Positions 26,483 to 32,775 of a stretch of DNA of 32,775 nucleotides are shown here, in pieces. Position 1 is the first letter of the stretch. Every line of letters starts with the position of its first letter. The notes beneath the pieces are model-generated. The model was not told the DNA's origin, made no database searches, and was given only the letters and a program-made list of their open reading frames with translations. The stretch is from the NCBI GenBank assembly GCA_012516125.1, contig JAAYXB010000087.1:1-32775 (forward strand), written 5' to 3'. This stretch comes from Bacillota bacterium (GTDB lineage: Bacteria > Bacillota > SHA-98 > UBA4971). Made by a program: the position numbers and the translations under genes.

Positions 26483-26510
26483 TTGACAATTTGCCACCCC
26501 ATGATATGAT
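26483..26510 (+). promoter_or_regulatory. Extended -10 promoter of the DUF4143 ATPase gene
   Basis: TTGACA (26483-26488) is separated by 16 bp from TATGAT (26505-26510), which is preceded by TGA, giving the TGN extended -10 form. It is the best sigma-A-type promoter in the window. Transcription would start near 26517, leaving a leader of about 125 bases before the GTG at 26643. Confidence 0.7.
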
Positions 26511-26642
26511 ATATGCAAGCATTATTCTCACCGCAATGCTAATAACGTTACCGGGGCACCCTTCAACGCGGGGCGCTGCAAACATTCAGCGTGGTCTGGC
26601 GGTAGTTCCGACGGCGCCGCCAGTACCAGGAGGTGGACGTCC

Positions 26643-28064
26643 GTGGACCTCTGGAAGGAGAACATCGCCGTCATCCGCGAGCAGAACCCTTGGTGGGTTT
26701 CGGGCACGGTCCCCGTGGATCTCGTTGGCACGGTCCGCAGAGTCTACTACGAGCACATCCTCGAGCACCTCGCGAGCCAGCGCGAGGTCCTGCTTCTCGA
26801 GGGGCCACGCCGGGTAGGTAAGACCACGCTCATCTACCAGGTCATAGATCGCCTGGTGGGATCGGTCAAGCCGGACCATATCCTGTACGTTTCCGTGGAC
26901 GATCCCTACCTCAACAGGGAGACCTTGTTCAGGGACATCCAGGACTACTTCGAGGAATTCGTTGCGAGGCGCGATCTCCGGAGCACGCACGAGACATTCT
27001 ACGTGTTCCTCGACGAGGTCACAGCCCTTGAGGGCTGGGAGCTTTTCGTCAAGCGCTACTACGACCTCAGGTTCCCCTTCCGGTTCGTGTGCACGAGCTC
27101 GGCAGCGGCATTCCTTAAGAAGCGGTCGCGCGAGAGCCTGGCTGGCCGGATATCCGCGATCCAGGTTTATCCGTTCTGTCTCTCGGAAGTGATGGGGCTC
27201 CGGGGTATGGAAGAGAGCCTGGTGAAGGCCCACGCCCGGCTGCGCGACCTCTGGGCGGCGTTCTACAGGGACCTCGACGTCGCGCGGCTTCACGCCGACC
27301 TGCGGGAGGCGGAGAGGGAGTTCGGGCCGGTCCTCCTGGATGACCTACCGGTGAGGCTCTACCTTCTTGAGGGCGGGTTTCCCGAGTACATACTCGCCGG
27401 ATCCGAGCGCTACAAGCACCGCTATTTCCTGGAGACCGTCGTCGAGAGGACCCTTTTCCACGACATCGGGCCGGTCTTTGGGACAACCGACCTGCACCTG
27501 CTTCAGAGGTTGTTCCTTTACAGCAACAACCAGAGCGGGGCGCTCATGAACATCTCCGAGGCGTCCAGGAACCTGGGCGCGCCCTATTCGACGGTGGCAA
27601 GCTATCTCCGCTGCCTCGGCACGGCGGGGCTGCTGTACCTGCTGCCGAAGTTCGCCGCCTCCGTGGAGGCTGAGGCGAGGTCGCTGGAGCGGGTGTATGC
27701 CATAGACCCGGGGCTCTACCTCTCGCTTGCGCGGGTGCGGCCCGCCGATCTGGACGGCACGGGCGGATGGGGGCGCCTCGCCGAGATCAGCGTGTTCGCG
27801 GAGCTGAAGCGCCACGACCTCCGGGACATCCACTACTGGAGGGAGAGGGACCGCGAGGTGGACTTCGTCATGGAGCGCAGCGGCACCCTGCTTGCCATCG
27901 AGGTCAAGTTCAGGACGGACCCGCTTGACCGCGAGGGCCTTCGCGGCCTCGAGCACTTCACGCGGAGGTTTTCACCGGACGCTCGCATCATCGTGAGCCG
28001 GGACACGCACAAGCTCCACGATGAGCGGACGCTCGTCGTGCCGCTGCGGCTGTTTCTGGGGTAG
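26643..28064 (+). CDS. AAA ATPase with DUF4143 nuclease-like C-terminal domain
   Basis: The 473-residue protein has an AAA_14-type ATPase domain with Walker A GPRRVGKTT (54-62), Walker B YVFLDEV (120-126), and CTSSAAAFLKKRSRESLAGR, the sensor/arginine region of this family. A winged-helix segment with NISEASRNLGAPYSTVASYL follows. The C-terminal DUF4143 part carries REVDFVMERSGTLLAIEVKF, whose acidic residue and E-x-K resemble a PD-(D/E)xK nuclease core. Proteins of this type are abundant and mobile in anaerobic bacteria; their role is unsettled. The GTG start at 26643 follows AGGAGGTGG. It is monocistronic, behind its own promoter. A relic of a second copy lies at 12484-12585. Confidence 0.9.
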   Translation: MDLWKENIAVIREQNPWWVSGTVPVDLVGTVRRVYYEHILEHLASQREVLLLEGPRRVGKTTLIYQVIDRLVGSVKPDHILYVSVDDPYLNRETLFRDIQDYFEEFVARRDLRSTHETFYVFLDEVTALEGWELFVKRYYDLRFPFRFVCTSSAAAFLKKRSRESLAGRISAIQVYPFCLSEVMGLRGMEESLVKAHARLRDLWAAFYRDLDVARLHADLREAEREFGPVLLDDLPVRLYLLEGGFPEYILAGSERYKHRYFLETVVERTLFHDIGPVFGTTDLHLLQRLFLYSNNQSGALMNISEASRNLGAPYSTVASYLRCLGTAGLLYLLPKFAASVEAEARSLERVYAIDPGLYLSLARVRPADLDGTGGWGRLAEISVFAELKRHDLRDIHYWRERDREVDFVMERSGTLLAIEVKFRTDPLDREGLRGLEHFTRRFSPDARIIVSRDTHKLHDERTLVVPLRLFLG

Positions 28065-28210
28065 TCGCTCTTGCCCGCTGCCGTCGGCACGTGGGACTGC
28101 TTTGTCACATACCAAATGCCCCGGCCTCCTGGGCGAAGAAGGCACCAATCGCAACGACGAGAGAGTGCAGCCACTCGTCGGCCTTCGAGTGACTGAGGAA
28201 CCCCTCCGGC
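28065..28210. other. Gap between ATPase gene and decayed minus-strand gene
   Basis: A minus-strand frame here reads DEPEGFLSHSKADEWLHSLV and AIGAFFAQEAGAFG and overlaps the end of the decayed gene at 28211. It might be that gene's continuation after a frameshift, but this is unproven. No terminator for the ATPase gene is evident. Confidence 0.25.
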
Positions 28211-28668
28211 TCATCCAGGATTCCCCATCTGTGATGACCTGTCATGGAGTCCTCGCCGTATCTCCTCGGCCCACTTGATGATCTCTCCAATGCGCGCCCT
28301 CAGTTTTTCCTCGGTCAAGGACTCATTGTTGGCGTAACTCCATATGTCTGAGTTAAGGCTTCGTACCTCGGCCATGAACATAGGGTCGATCTCCACGTCG
28401 AGCCACTCACATTGCTTGACCAGGCGGAGGAGGTCGGCCTCATCATACTCCTTTCAGGGGTTCCCCCGGCCGTACCGGTCTATGTCAGTCGCGAGGGATT
28501 GCAGTTCCTCCTGGAATGCTGGGTCTATCTCCATGCCCAGATGATCGCGTAACATACGGAGCCGGAACAGCCCAGCATGGTTGAGTTCATCCCACAACTC
28601 GATAACAGCGATGGTCCGCAGACCTGCGAAATGTCCGCGCGGAAGGAAGTCGGCTGGGTACCTCGAAT
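28211..28668 (-). pseudogene. Decayed gene of unknown function with an in-frame stop
   Basis: One minus-strand frame reads GHFAGLRTIAVIELWDELNH through MEIDPAFQEELQSLATDIDR, then a TGA at 28456-28454. It continues in the same frame with LLRLVKQCEWLDVEIDPMF and ends SLTEEKLRARIGEIIKWAEE, IRRGLHDRSS. Both halves contain a related block (VEIDPxF-x-E-SL-DI-Y), so the protein had an internal duplication. No start codon in a good context remains at the upstream end, which runs into the element end at 28697. I do not recognise the family. I interpret it as a pseudogene truncated at its 5' side; the second half (28211-28450) could still be expressed from an internal ATG. Confidence 0.4.
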
Positions 28669-28696
28669 ATCATGGAGTGGGCAAGTAGTCCAGTAG

Positions 28697-28769
28697 GAGA
28701 CTGTTGAGCTTTCTCAAGCTAGCTTTCTCAATCAGCTGCCAGTTTGGCCGAGCACGGCGGCGGCTTTGC
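28697..28769. mobile_element. Remnant related to the MITE-like element at 11961
   Basis: It starts with the same GAGACTGTTGA end, then diverges for about 25 bases. From 28733 it closely matches the reverse complement of the internal part of the 11961-12076 element (CAGCTGCCAGTTTGGC, then GAGCAC and GCGGCGG). The opposite end is not found, so this copy is truncated. Confidence 0.45.
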
Positions 28770-29050
28770 CCGACCGGACCGGGCTGCGTTGAAGTAACGC
28801 TGTGCCTGTCCATGTTGTCGGGCTGGTCCCTCGGCGTCGGTGCTCCGGGCCTCGTCCGTGTTCTTGGCTTCAGGGCTATTCGTTCGCAGCACAGGCATCG
28901 TCGCACCACCACACCAGCACCAGGTCTTCCCACCACTACTGCACCACGTCTTAGCAGCACTCCAGCGCGCTCAAGAAAACTTCCCGAATGGGCCGGTCCC
29001 CTGCGAACATTTCCGGCCTGTGCGGCGAAGTATGTATGGGAGGCACCAGG
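28770..29050. other. Gap upstream of the sigma factor gene
   Basis: No gene or strong promoter is recognisable. The sigma operon promoter should lie here and may be recognised by the encoded ECF sigma factor itself, whose sites cannot be predicted from one sequence. Confidence 0.3.
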
Positions 29051-29746
29051 GTGGCCGTTCGGCGCTCCCCCAAGGGACGAAATCGCAACGATTCGGCTGC
29101 TGGCGCCAGTTCGTCCTCAGATGCCGCTCAGAGCAGGCGCGAGGACAGCGCCGTTCCGGGTGTGGGGGATGGCGAGCTTGTCCTGCGTATAGCGGCGCGT
29201 GACGAGGAAGCCCTTCGGCTTCTGGTCGAGGCTATGCGCGTGCCCATCTTCACGTTCGCAAGGCAGATCGTCCTGGATGATCATCTGGCGGAGGAGGTCA
29301 CGCAGGACACGTTTCTCGTGGTATGGGAGAATGCCCCGGGCTTTGAGGTCGGGCGCCGAGTGGTGCCGTGGGTGTTCGCGATAGCCCGCAACCTTGCGCG
29401 GACGGCCGCCCGCAGCGCGGCTCGGCGGTCGAAGCGCCTCGCCGCCGCTGGCCGGTGGGCTGACACTGAGGTGGGCGGCGTCCATGCTGATCCCTGCGCC
29501 GACCCCCACGCCGAAGTCGAGCGGGCGCTCCTCGATGGGCAGGTGCGGCGCGCCATGGCCACGCTTGCGCCGTGCTACCGGGAAGTGCTGGAGCTCAGGC
29601 TTCACTTGAACATGACGTACGAAGAGATCGCTGAGGTGTGCGGTATACCTATGGGAACTGTGAAGAGCCGGATCCACAAAGGTCTGAGGAATCTTCGGGC
29701 ACGACTTCGCGAACAAGGCATAAGAGGGGCCGAGGGGGAGGAGTAG
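29051..29746 (+). CDS. ECF-type RNA polymerase sigma factor
   Basis: A sigma-70 family factor of 231 residues with regions 2 and 4 only. Region 2 runs from LLVEAMRVPIFTFARQIV through EEVTQDTFLVVWENA to VPWVFAIARNLAR. Region 4 holds LAPCYREVLELRLHLNMTYE and the helix-turn-helix IAEVCGIPMGTVKSRIHKGLRNL. The N-terminal 45 residues are low-complexity (Ser/Ala/Asp/Arg), an extension unusual in the family. I chose the GTG at 29051 because GGGAGG lies seven bases upstream; the ATG at 29036 is the alternative. It is followed after two bases by the anti-sigma gene, the standard arrangement in which the anti-sigma holds the factor inactive until a signal arrives. Confidence 0.9.
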   Translation: MAVRRSPKGRNRNDSAAGASSSSDAAQSRREDSAVPGVGDGELVLRIAARDEEALRLLVEAMRVPIFTFARQIVLDDHLAEEVTQDTFLVVWENAPGFEVGRRVVPWVFAIARNLARTAARSAARRSKRLAAAGRWADTEVGGVHADPCADPHAEVERALLDGQVRRAMATLAPCYREVLELRLHLNMTYEEIAEVCGIPMGTVKSRIHKGLRNLRARLREQGIRGAEGEE

Positions 29747-29748
29747 GA

Positions 29749-30441
29749 TTGGGACGCTCCCGAATTCGAGACGGGAAAACGACAGACGGCGCCGCACGGG
29801 GAGGCCACGCCGAGAGCACAGGTTCCCGCTGGCGCGGCCTGCAGATCACCCGGCTGCAGATGACCCGCGTGCAGATCACCCACCCGCAGATCACCCGTCC
29901 GGCGAGGGCCACCCATCATTTGGTCCATCGGAGGGTCCGGCACATGCTTGAGATCTACGCGGCGGGTGGCGGACTTGGCTCCGAGGACGAGCACCTCGTC
30001 GAAAGGCACGTTGCCGAGTGTGCCACATGCGCCCGCAACCTGCGCGAGATCTCGGATCTCGCGGCTTCGCTCCGGGCCATGCCGTTCGCTGAGCCGTCCC
30101 TGAAGCCTGGGGAAATCGTCGCAAACGTGCTGGCGCGGTCACGTGCGGCGGGAGACGCGGCTGCCTCTGGTTCCACCGCCAGCGCACCGGCTGCGGTCAT
30201 GGGCCGCAACTGCGTGGGCCTGCAGCGTCTGTGGTGGGCAGAGTATGCAACGCTGGTTGCAGCGTTCGTCATAAGCCTTGCGCTTGTCGCGCCGAGGATT
30301 TGGTTGCCGGTGGGCCTGCTCAGGCCTGGTCTCTGCACGATCGTCTCACGGGTGCTGACGATGTTCGTGGCGGCTCTTCCGGTCGTGCTTCTCTGGGGAA
30401 TCAGGGCCGGCATCAGGCGCCTCCGGGAGGAGGCATTCTGA
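29749..30441 (+). CDS. Membrane-anchored zinc-finger anti-sigma factor
   Basis: The 230-residue protein has a cytoplasmic ZAS-type finger, VERHVAECATCARNL, with the HxxxCxxC motif. An upstream helix (HRRVRHMLEIY) probably supplies the first ligand. Two C-terminal hydrophobic segments follow: YATLVAAFVISLALVAPRI and IVSRVLTMFVAALPVVLLWG. It should sequester the ECF factor at the membrane. The TTG at 29749 is three bases past the sigma stop, with GGAGGAG upstream. The ATG at 29944 (GGAGGG upstream) is an alternative that would drop the repeat-rich N-terminus. Between the two starts lies a fourfold QIT-type pentapeptide repeat encoded by a 15-bp tandem array, not part of the normal family fold. 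Confidence 0.8.
   Translation: MGRSRIRDGKTTDGAARGGHAESTGSRWRGLQITRLQMTRVQITHPQITRPARATHHLVHRRVRHMLEIYAAGGGLGSEDEHLVERHVAECATCARNLREISDLAASLRAMPFAEPSLKPGEIVANVLARSRAAGDAAASGSTASAPAAVMGRNCVGLQRLWWAEYATLVAAFVISLALVAPRIWLPVGLLRPGLCTIVSRVLTMFVAALPVVLLWGIRAGIRRLREEAF
29839..29898. repeat. 15-bp tandem repeat, four copies, inside the anti-sigma gene
   Basis: The units start at 29839, 29854, 29869 and 29884 on the pattern CTGCAGATCACCCGG, each with one to four changes from it. The frame is preserved and they encode LQITR-like pentapeptides. The array lies before the zinc finger and looks like slippage that the N-terminal tail tolerates. Confidence 0.85.
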
Positions 30442-30443
30442 CT

Positions 30444-31490
30444 ATGAGCGATCGGCAGCCCTGCAAGGAGGGAAATGCTCGAGTTAGCGCCGCGGACCGG
30501 GTCCGGGACGAGGGCCAGGCCGGGGCTCAAACGGGGGTCGAGGGTCAGGGTTGGGATGGGACCGGGAGCCAGAACGCGCCACCGGCCCCGACCAGAGCCA
30601 CGACCAAGGCAAGCGCAAGAGCAAGAGCAAGAGCAAGCGCAGGAGCAAGAGCAAGCGCAAGGGCAGGGGCAGGGGCAGGGGCAGGGGCCAAGGCTAATGC
30701 TAAGGCTAAGGCTAAGGCTAAGGCCAGCGCCGAGGCCCAATCGGAACCGAACGATCGCTGGAGACGACTGACAATCACGAAGCGTTGGGTTGCGGTGGCG
30801 GGAGTCCTTTGCTTCCTCAATGTGGCAGTTGTAGGGATCTTCTTCGAACGCATCTTCCGTTACCTGCCTGTGACGTCGGCCAACTTATGCGCATACCAGC
30901 TGGCAGGCCTTATTCGCCACGATGCTGATAGGTCAGACGTCAGAGATCTCGTGGCGAGATGGAAGAGGATCTGCCCGGACATCCTCGTGGCGCTCGTTGC
31001 GAATGAAAACGGGCAAGTGGTCGTAGCATCCGAGGCGGTTCTGGAGGGTAAGGATATACCTACCAGCTGTCTCGAGAACAGGAAGGCGCTCAAGCTATGG
31101 ATATCTCAAGTCGCGCCCGGGGCGGGGCTGCACAGTGATCGAATCTACCACATTGGGAGCGCAGAAGCGCGCTCTGCCGCGCGGGGCACGTCTTATAGGA
31201 TATGGGTCGTGTGCCCGCCTGTGCTGTGTACGTCCTGGGTCGCGGGTGCTATCATGATAACGCACGCACCGAATGCGGAGTGGGGTCTCTGGAGCCTCAT
31301 ATGGTGGCTCTCCGTCCCAACATGGATGTACCTCGACAGGGTAGTCGCGACCCGCAAGGCCGACCGAAGCGCCGTCCTCTGGGCGCTCGCAGGGCTCGTG
31401 GGGAACGGGCTTGCCCTCCTGGTGTATCTCGCGGTATTCCATCCGAGGCGCTGTGCCATCGGCAAGGCCAGTGACGGTTCCAGAAGGTAA
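30444..31490 (+). CDS. Membrane protein of the sigma operon with extracytoplasmic sensor-like domain
   Basis: A 348-residue protein, third gene of the sigma/anti-sigma set, with its ATG two bases after the anti-sigma stop and GGAGGAGG about 11 bases upstream. The N-terminal 110 residues are disordered, with a long Ala/Arg/Gly/Lys run (about 52-100). A first membrane helix follows (WVAVAGVLCFLNVAVVGIFF). Then comes an extracytoplasmic domain of about 130 residues that resembles a Cache/PAS fold in its VALVANENGQVVVASEAVLEG segment. Two C-terminal helices complete it (GLWSLIWWLSVPTWMYL and LWALAGLVGNGLALLVYLAVF). Four cysteines (CAYQ, RICPD, SCLEN, VCPPVLC area) might form disulphides outside. 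A signal-sensing role upstream of the anti-sigma factor is inferred from position only. Confidence 0.7.
   Translation: MSDRQPCKEGNARVSAADRVRDEGQAGAQTGVEGQGWDGTGSQNAPPAPTRATTKASARARARASAGARASARAGAGAGAGAKANAKAKAKAKASAEAQSEPNDRWRRLTITKRWVAVAGVLCFLNVAVVGIFFERIFRYLPVTSANLCAYQLAGLIRHDADRSDVRDLVARWKRICPDILVALVANENGQVVVASEAVLEGKDIPTSCLENRKALKLWISQVAPGAGLHSDRIYHIGSAEARSAARGTSYRIWVVCPPVLCTSWVAGAIMITHAPNAEWGLWSLIWWLSVPTWMYLDRVVATRKADRSAVLWALAGLVGNGLALLVYLAVFHPRRCAIGKASDGSRR
30604..30738. repeat. Hexanucleotide repeat coding for Ala/Arg/Gly/Lys run
   Basis: Runs of GCAAGA, GCAAGC, GCAGGG and then AAGGCT follow each other. They encode successive blocks of Ala-Arg, Ala-Gly and Ala-Lys in the cytoplasmic tail of the membrane protein. 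The change of dominant unit along the tract suggests several separate expansions. Confidence 0.85.
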
Positions 31491-31522
31491 CAAACAAACG
31501 AGCGCCGAGTCTTGTTTGTAAC
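31487..31522 (+). terminator. Stem-loop at the end of the sigma operon
   Basis: GTAACAAACAA (31487-31497) pairs with TTGTTTGTAAC (31512-31522) in 10 of 11 positions around a 14-base loop. It overlaps the stop codon of the membrane protein gene. The stem is AT-rich and no clean U tract follows, so termination strength is doubtful. Confidence 0.35.
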
Positions 31523-31639
31523 GTCCTTTGGTCTCCAGCCAGCCGTGCGCCCTCCGATGGGGCCAATGGTGTTGCGCATTCATGGGTTATAGGTGAGCAC
31601 GCGCCCGGCGCCAGCCGGGGCTCGGGTAACCTCTTCTGC

Positions 31640-31705
31640 TGGTGATCTCTGTGGTGATTCTTGTGGTGATCTCTATGTGGCGATTTCTATGTGGTGATTT
31701 CTCTG
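31640..31705. repeat. Five tandem 12-14-bp units next to the palindrome array
   Basis: Two 12-base units (TGGTGATCTCTG, TGGTGATTCTTG) are followed by three 14-base units of the type TGGTGATCTCTATG. The tract ends 26 bases before the palindrome array. The shared TGGTGAT/TGATC core hints that it may derive from a half-site of the array. Confidence 0.75.
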
Positions 31706-31731
31706 CGCGCGATCTCCGTGCGTGGTGCGGG

Positions 31732-32775
31732 TGATCCCCCTGGGACCAGGTTGAAGGCCGGACCTGGTCCTCCGGGGACCAGCCCGGCGCGGAATCTGGT
31801 CCTCTGGTAACCACCCCTGCCGCCCTCCTTCACCAAGACCGGGCAAGGTGGAGCACCAGGGACCAGATCCCGCGTGAAGATGGTCCTCTGGGGACCAGCC
31901 TGGCGCGCGTTCTGGTCCTCTCGTGACCAGGACGTCTCGGCCGCCGCCGGGGGTGGTGCGCCAGGGACCAGGTTGCCCGCGAGGTTGATCCCCTGGGGAC
32001 CATCCGCACGCAAATTCTGGTCCCCTGGGGACCAGGGGTTTTTGGACATCTCGCAAGGTGGTCACGTAGGGACCAGGTGCCGGGTGAAGATGGTCCCCAG
32101 GGGACCATCTTCGCGCGTAACCTGGCTACCAGAGGACCAGATCCGGCATCCTCGTCGCCCGAGCGCCAGGAGGGTGGGTCTTTGGTGACCAGGTTTCGCT
32201 CGAGGTTGGTCCCCCAGGGACCACCTGCGCGCAGATCCTGGTCCTTTGAGGACCAGCCTCCCATGATCATGTGCGAAGGTGGTTACCTAGGGACCAGGTG
32301 GCGCTCGAAGTTGATTCCCTGGGGACCATCTCTGCGCGGATCCTGGTTACCAGAGGACCAGCGCCGGCCTTCCGCCGGGTGAGGCGCCGGGAGGGTGGGT
32401 CCTCAGTGACCACATTTCGCGCGGGGTTGGTCCTCAAGGGACCACCCACACGCAAATCCTGGTCCTCTGAGGACCAGCTGGCTAGGGGCACCCGGGAGAA
32501 TGGTTACGCGAGGACCAAGTGGCAGGCGAAGTTGATCCCCCAGGGATCATCTCGACGTGGAACCTGGTTACTAAAGGATCAGCGCTGGCTTCTCGCCGGG
32601 TAAGGCGCGAGGAGGCTGGGTCTTTAGCATCCACATTTCGAACAGGGTTGTTCCCCCAGGGACCACCTGCCCGCACATCCTGGTCCTTTGAGGACCACCC
32701 GTCCATGGGCATCTGGGAAAGTGGTTACGCCGAGAACAGGTGGCGGACGAAGTTGATCCCCTGGGGACCATTTGG
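31732..32775. repeat. Phased array of TGGTCC/GGACCA palindromes, 221-bp higher-order period
   Basis: Twenty-nine palindromic sites are visible, most 17 or 19 bp long, the best being perfect, such as CTGGTCCCCTGGGGACCAG (32017-32035), ATGGTCCCCAGGGGACCAT (32090-32108) and CTGGTCCTCTGAGGACCAG (32459-32477). They form triplets with centres 32 bp apart (for example 32067, 32099, 32131). The gaps between triplets are 41 or 52 bp, giving half-units of 105 and 116 bp. From 32061 on, the two alternate as an exact 221-bp period (GTTAC/GTCAC marks at 32061, 32282, 32503, 32724). Because 221 is not a multiple of three and long frames are open on both strands, coding is unlikely. The array runs off the window edge. 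Confidence 0.9.

Noticed and set aside
28454-28456. TGA as a selenocysteine codon
   Set aside because: No SECIS-like hairpin is evident directly after it, the surrounding gene lacks a start and is of unknown family, and an ordinary nonsense mutation is simpler.
31830-32603. Long open frames on both strands in the palindrome array as repeat proteins
   Set aside because: The 221-bp period shifts frame at each copy, the frames lack ribosome binding sites, and palindromes create mirrored open frames on both strands.
31732-32775. CRISPR array
   Set aside because: The intervals between palindromes are themselves repeated, the units are 105-116 bp, and there are no unique spacers or cas genes.
31726-32775. 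T-box or other tRNA-related leader because of GGGACC motifs
   Set aside because: The motif recurs dozens of times, with no specifier loop, antiterminator or downstream gene arrangement.

Overview
The window looks like a piece of a GC-rich, probably anaerobic and possibly thermophilic Bacillota chromosome. The inference rests on several signs: strong GGAGG-type ribosome binding sites with frequent GTG and TTG starts, an ISLre2/UPF0236 transposase remnant, a tungsten-type aldehyde:ferredoxin oxidoreductase, and a nurA-herA pair still recognisable as remnants. The genus cannot be fixed from sequence alone.

Left part (1-10 kb). A consensus -10 box (TATAAT, 342-347) leads into a wrecked nurA-herA operon. 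nurA has lost its whole middle, and herA is frameshifted and cut off at about 925. Exactly there begins, on the minus strand, a two-gene operon. Its first gene encodes a 2273-residue protein with one intact AAA+/STAND-type ATPase module, a second degenerate ATPase-like module and a long disordered N-terminal half. The second gene, coupled by an ATGA overlap, encodes a 490-residue protein with a HEPN-type RNALAH motif. This has the architecture of a conflict or defence system that I cannot match to a named one.

Middle (10-24 kb). A surface lipoprotein is followed by a debris region with a MITE-like element and a fragment of a DUF4143 ATPase gene. Then comes an 11-kb minus-strand metabolic operon, in transcription order: a FadR-type GntR regulator, livK, livH, livM, livG and livF (branched-chain-amino-acid-type ABC importer), E1 alpha, E1 beta and E2 of a 2-oxoacid/acetoin dehydrogenase complex, and an aldehyde:ferredoxin oxidoreductase. 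No E3 is present. The layout suggests import of an amino-acid-like or oxoacid substrate and its oxidation to an acyl-CoA, with an aldehyde/acid step linked to ferredoxin.

Right part (24-32.8 kb). A transposase fragment, an alpha/beta hydrolase carrying a low-complexity insert, more gene debris and small repeats, an intact AAA/DUF4143 ATPase behind a good extended -10 promoter, and a decayed unknown gene come first. Next is a three-gene set of ECF sigma factor, zinc-finger anti-sigma factor and membrane protein.

The last kilobase (31732 to the window edge) is a non-coding array of 29 visible palindromes built on TGGTCC-N-GGACCA. They come in triplets with centres 32 bp apart, separated by 41 or 52 bp, and the array settles into an exact 221-bp period. 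The copies differ by substitutions but keep spacing almost to the base, and all intervals lie near multiples of a helical turn. This array and the ATPase-HEPN operon are the two observations most worth following. A third theme is short tandem-repeat expansion inside and between many unrelated genes.
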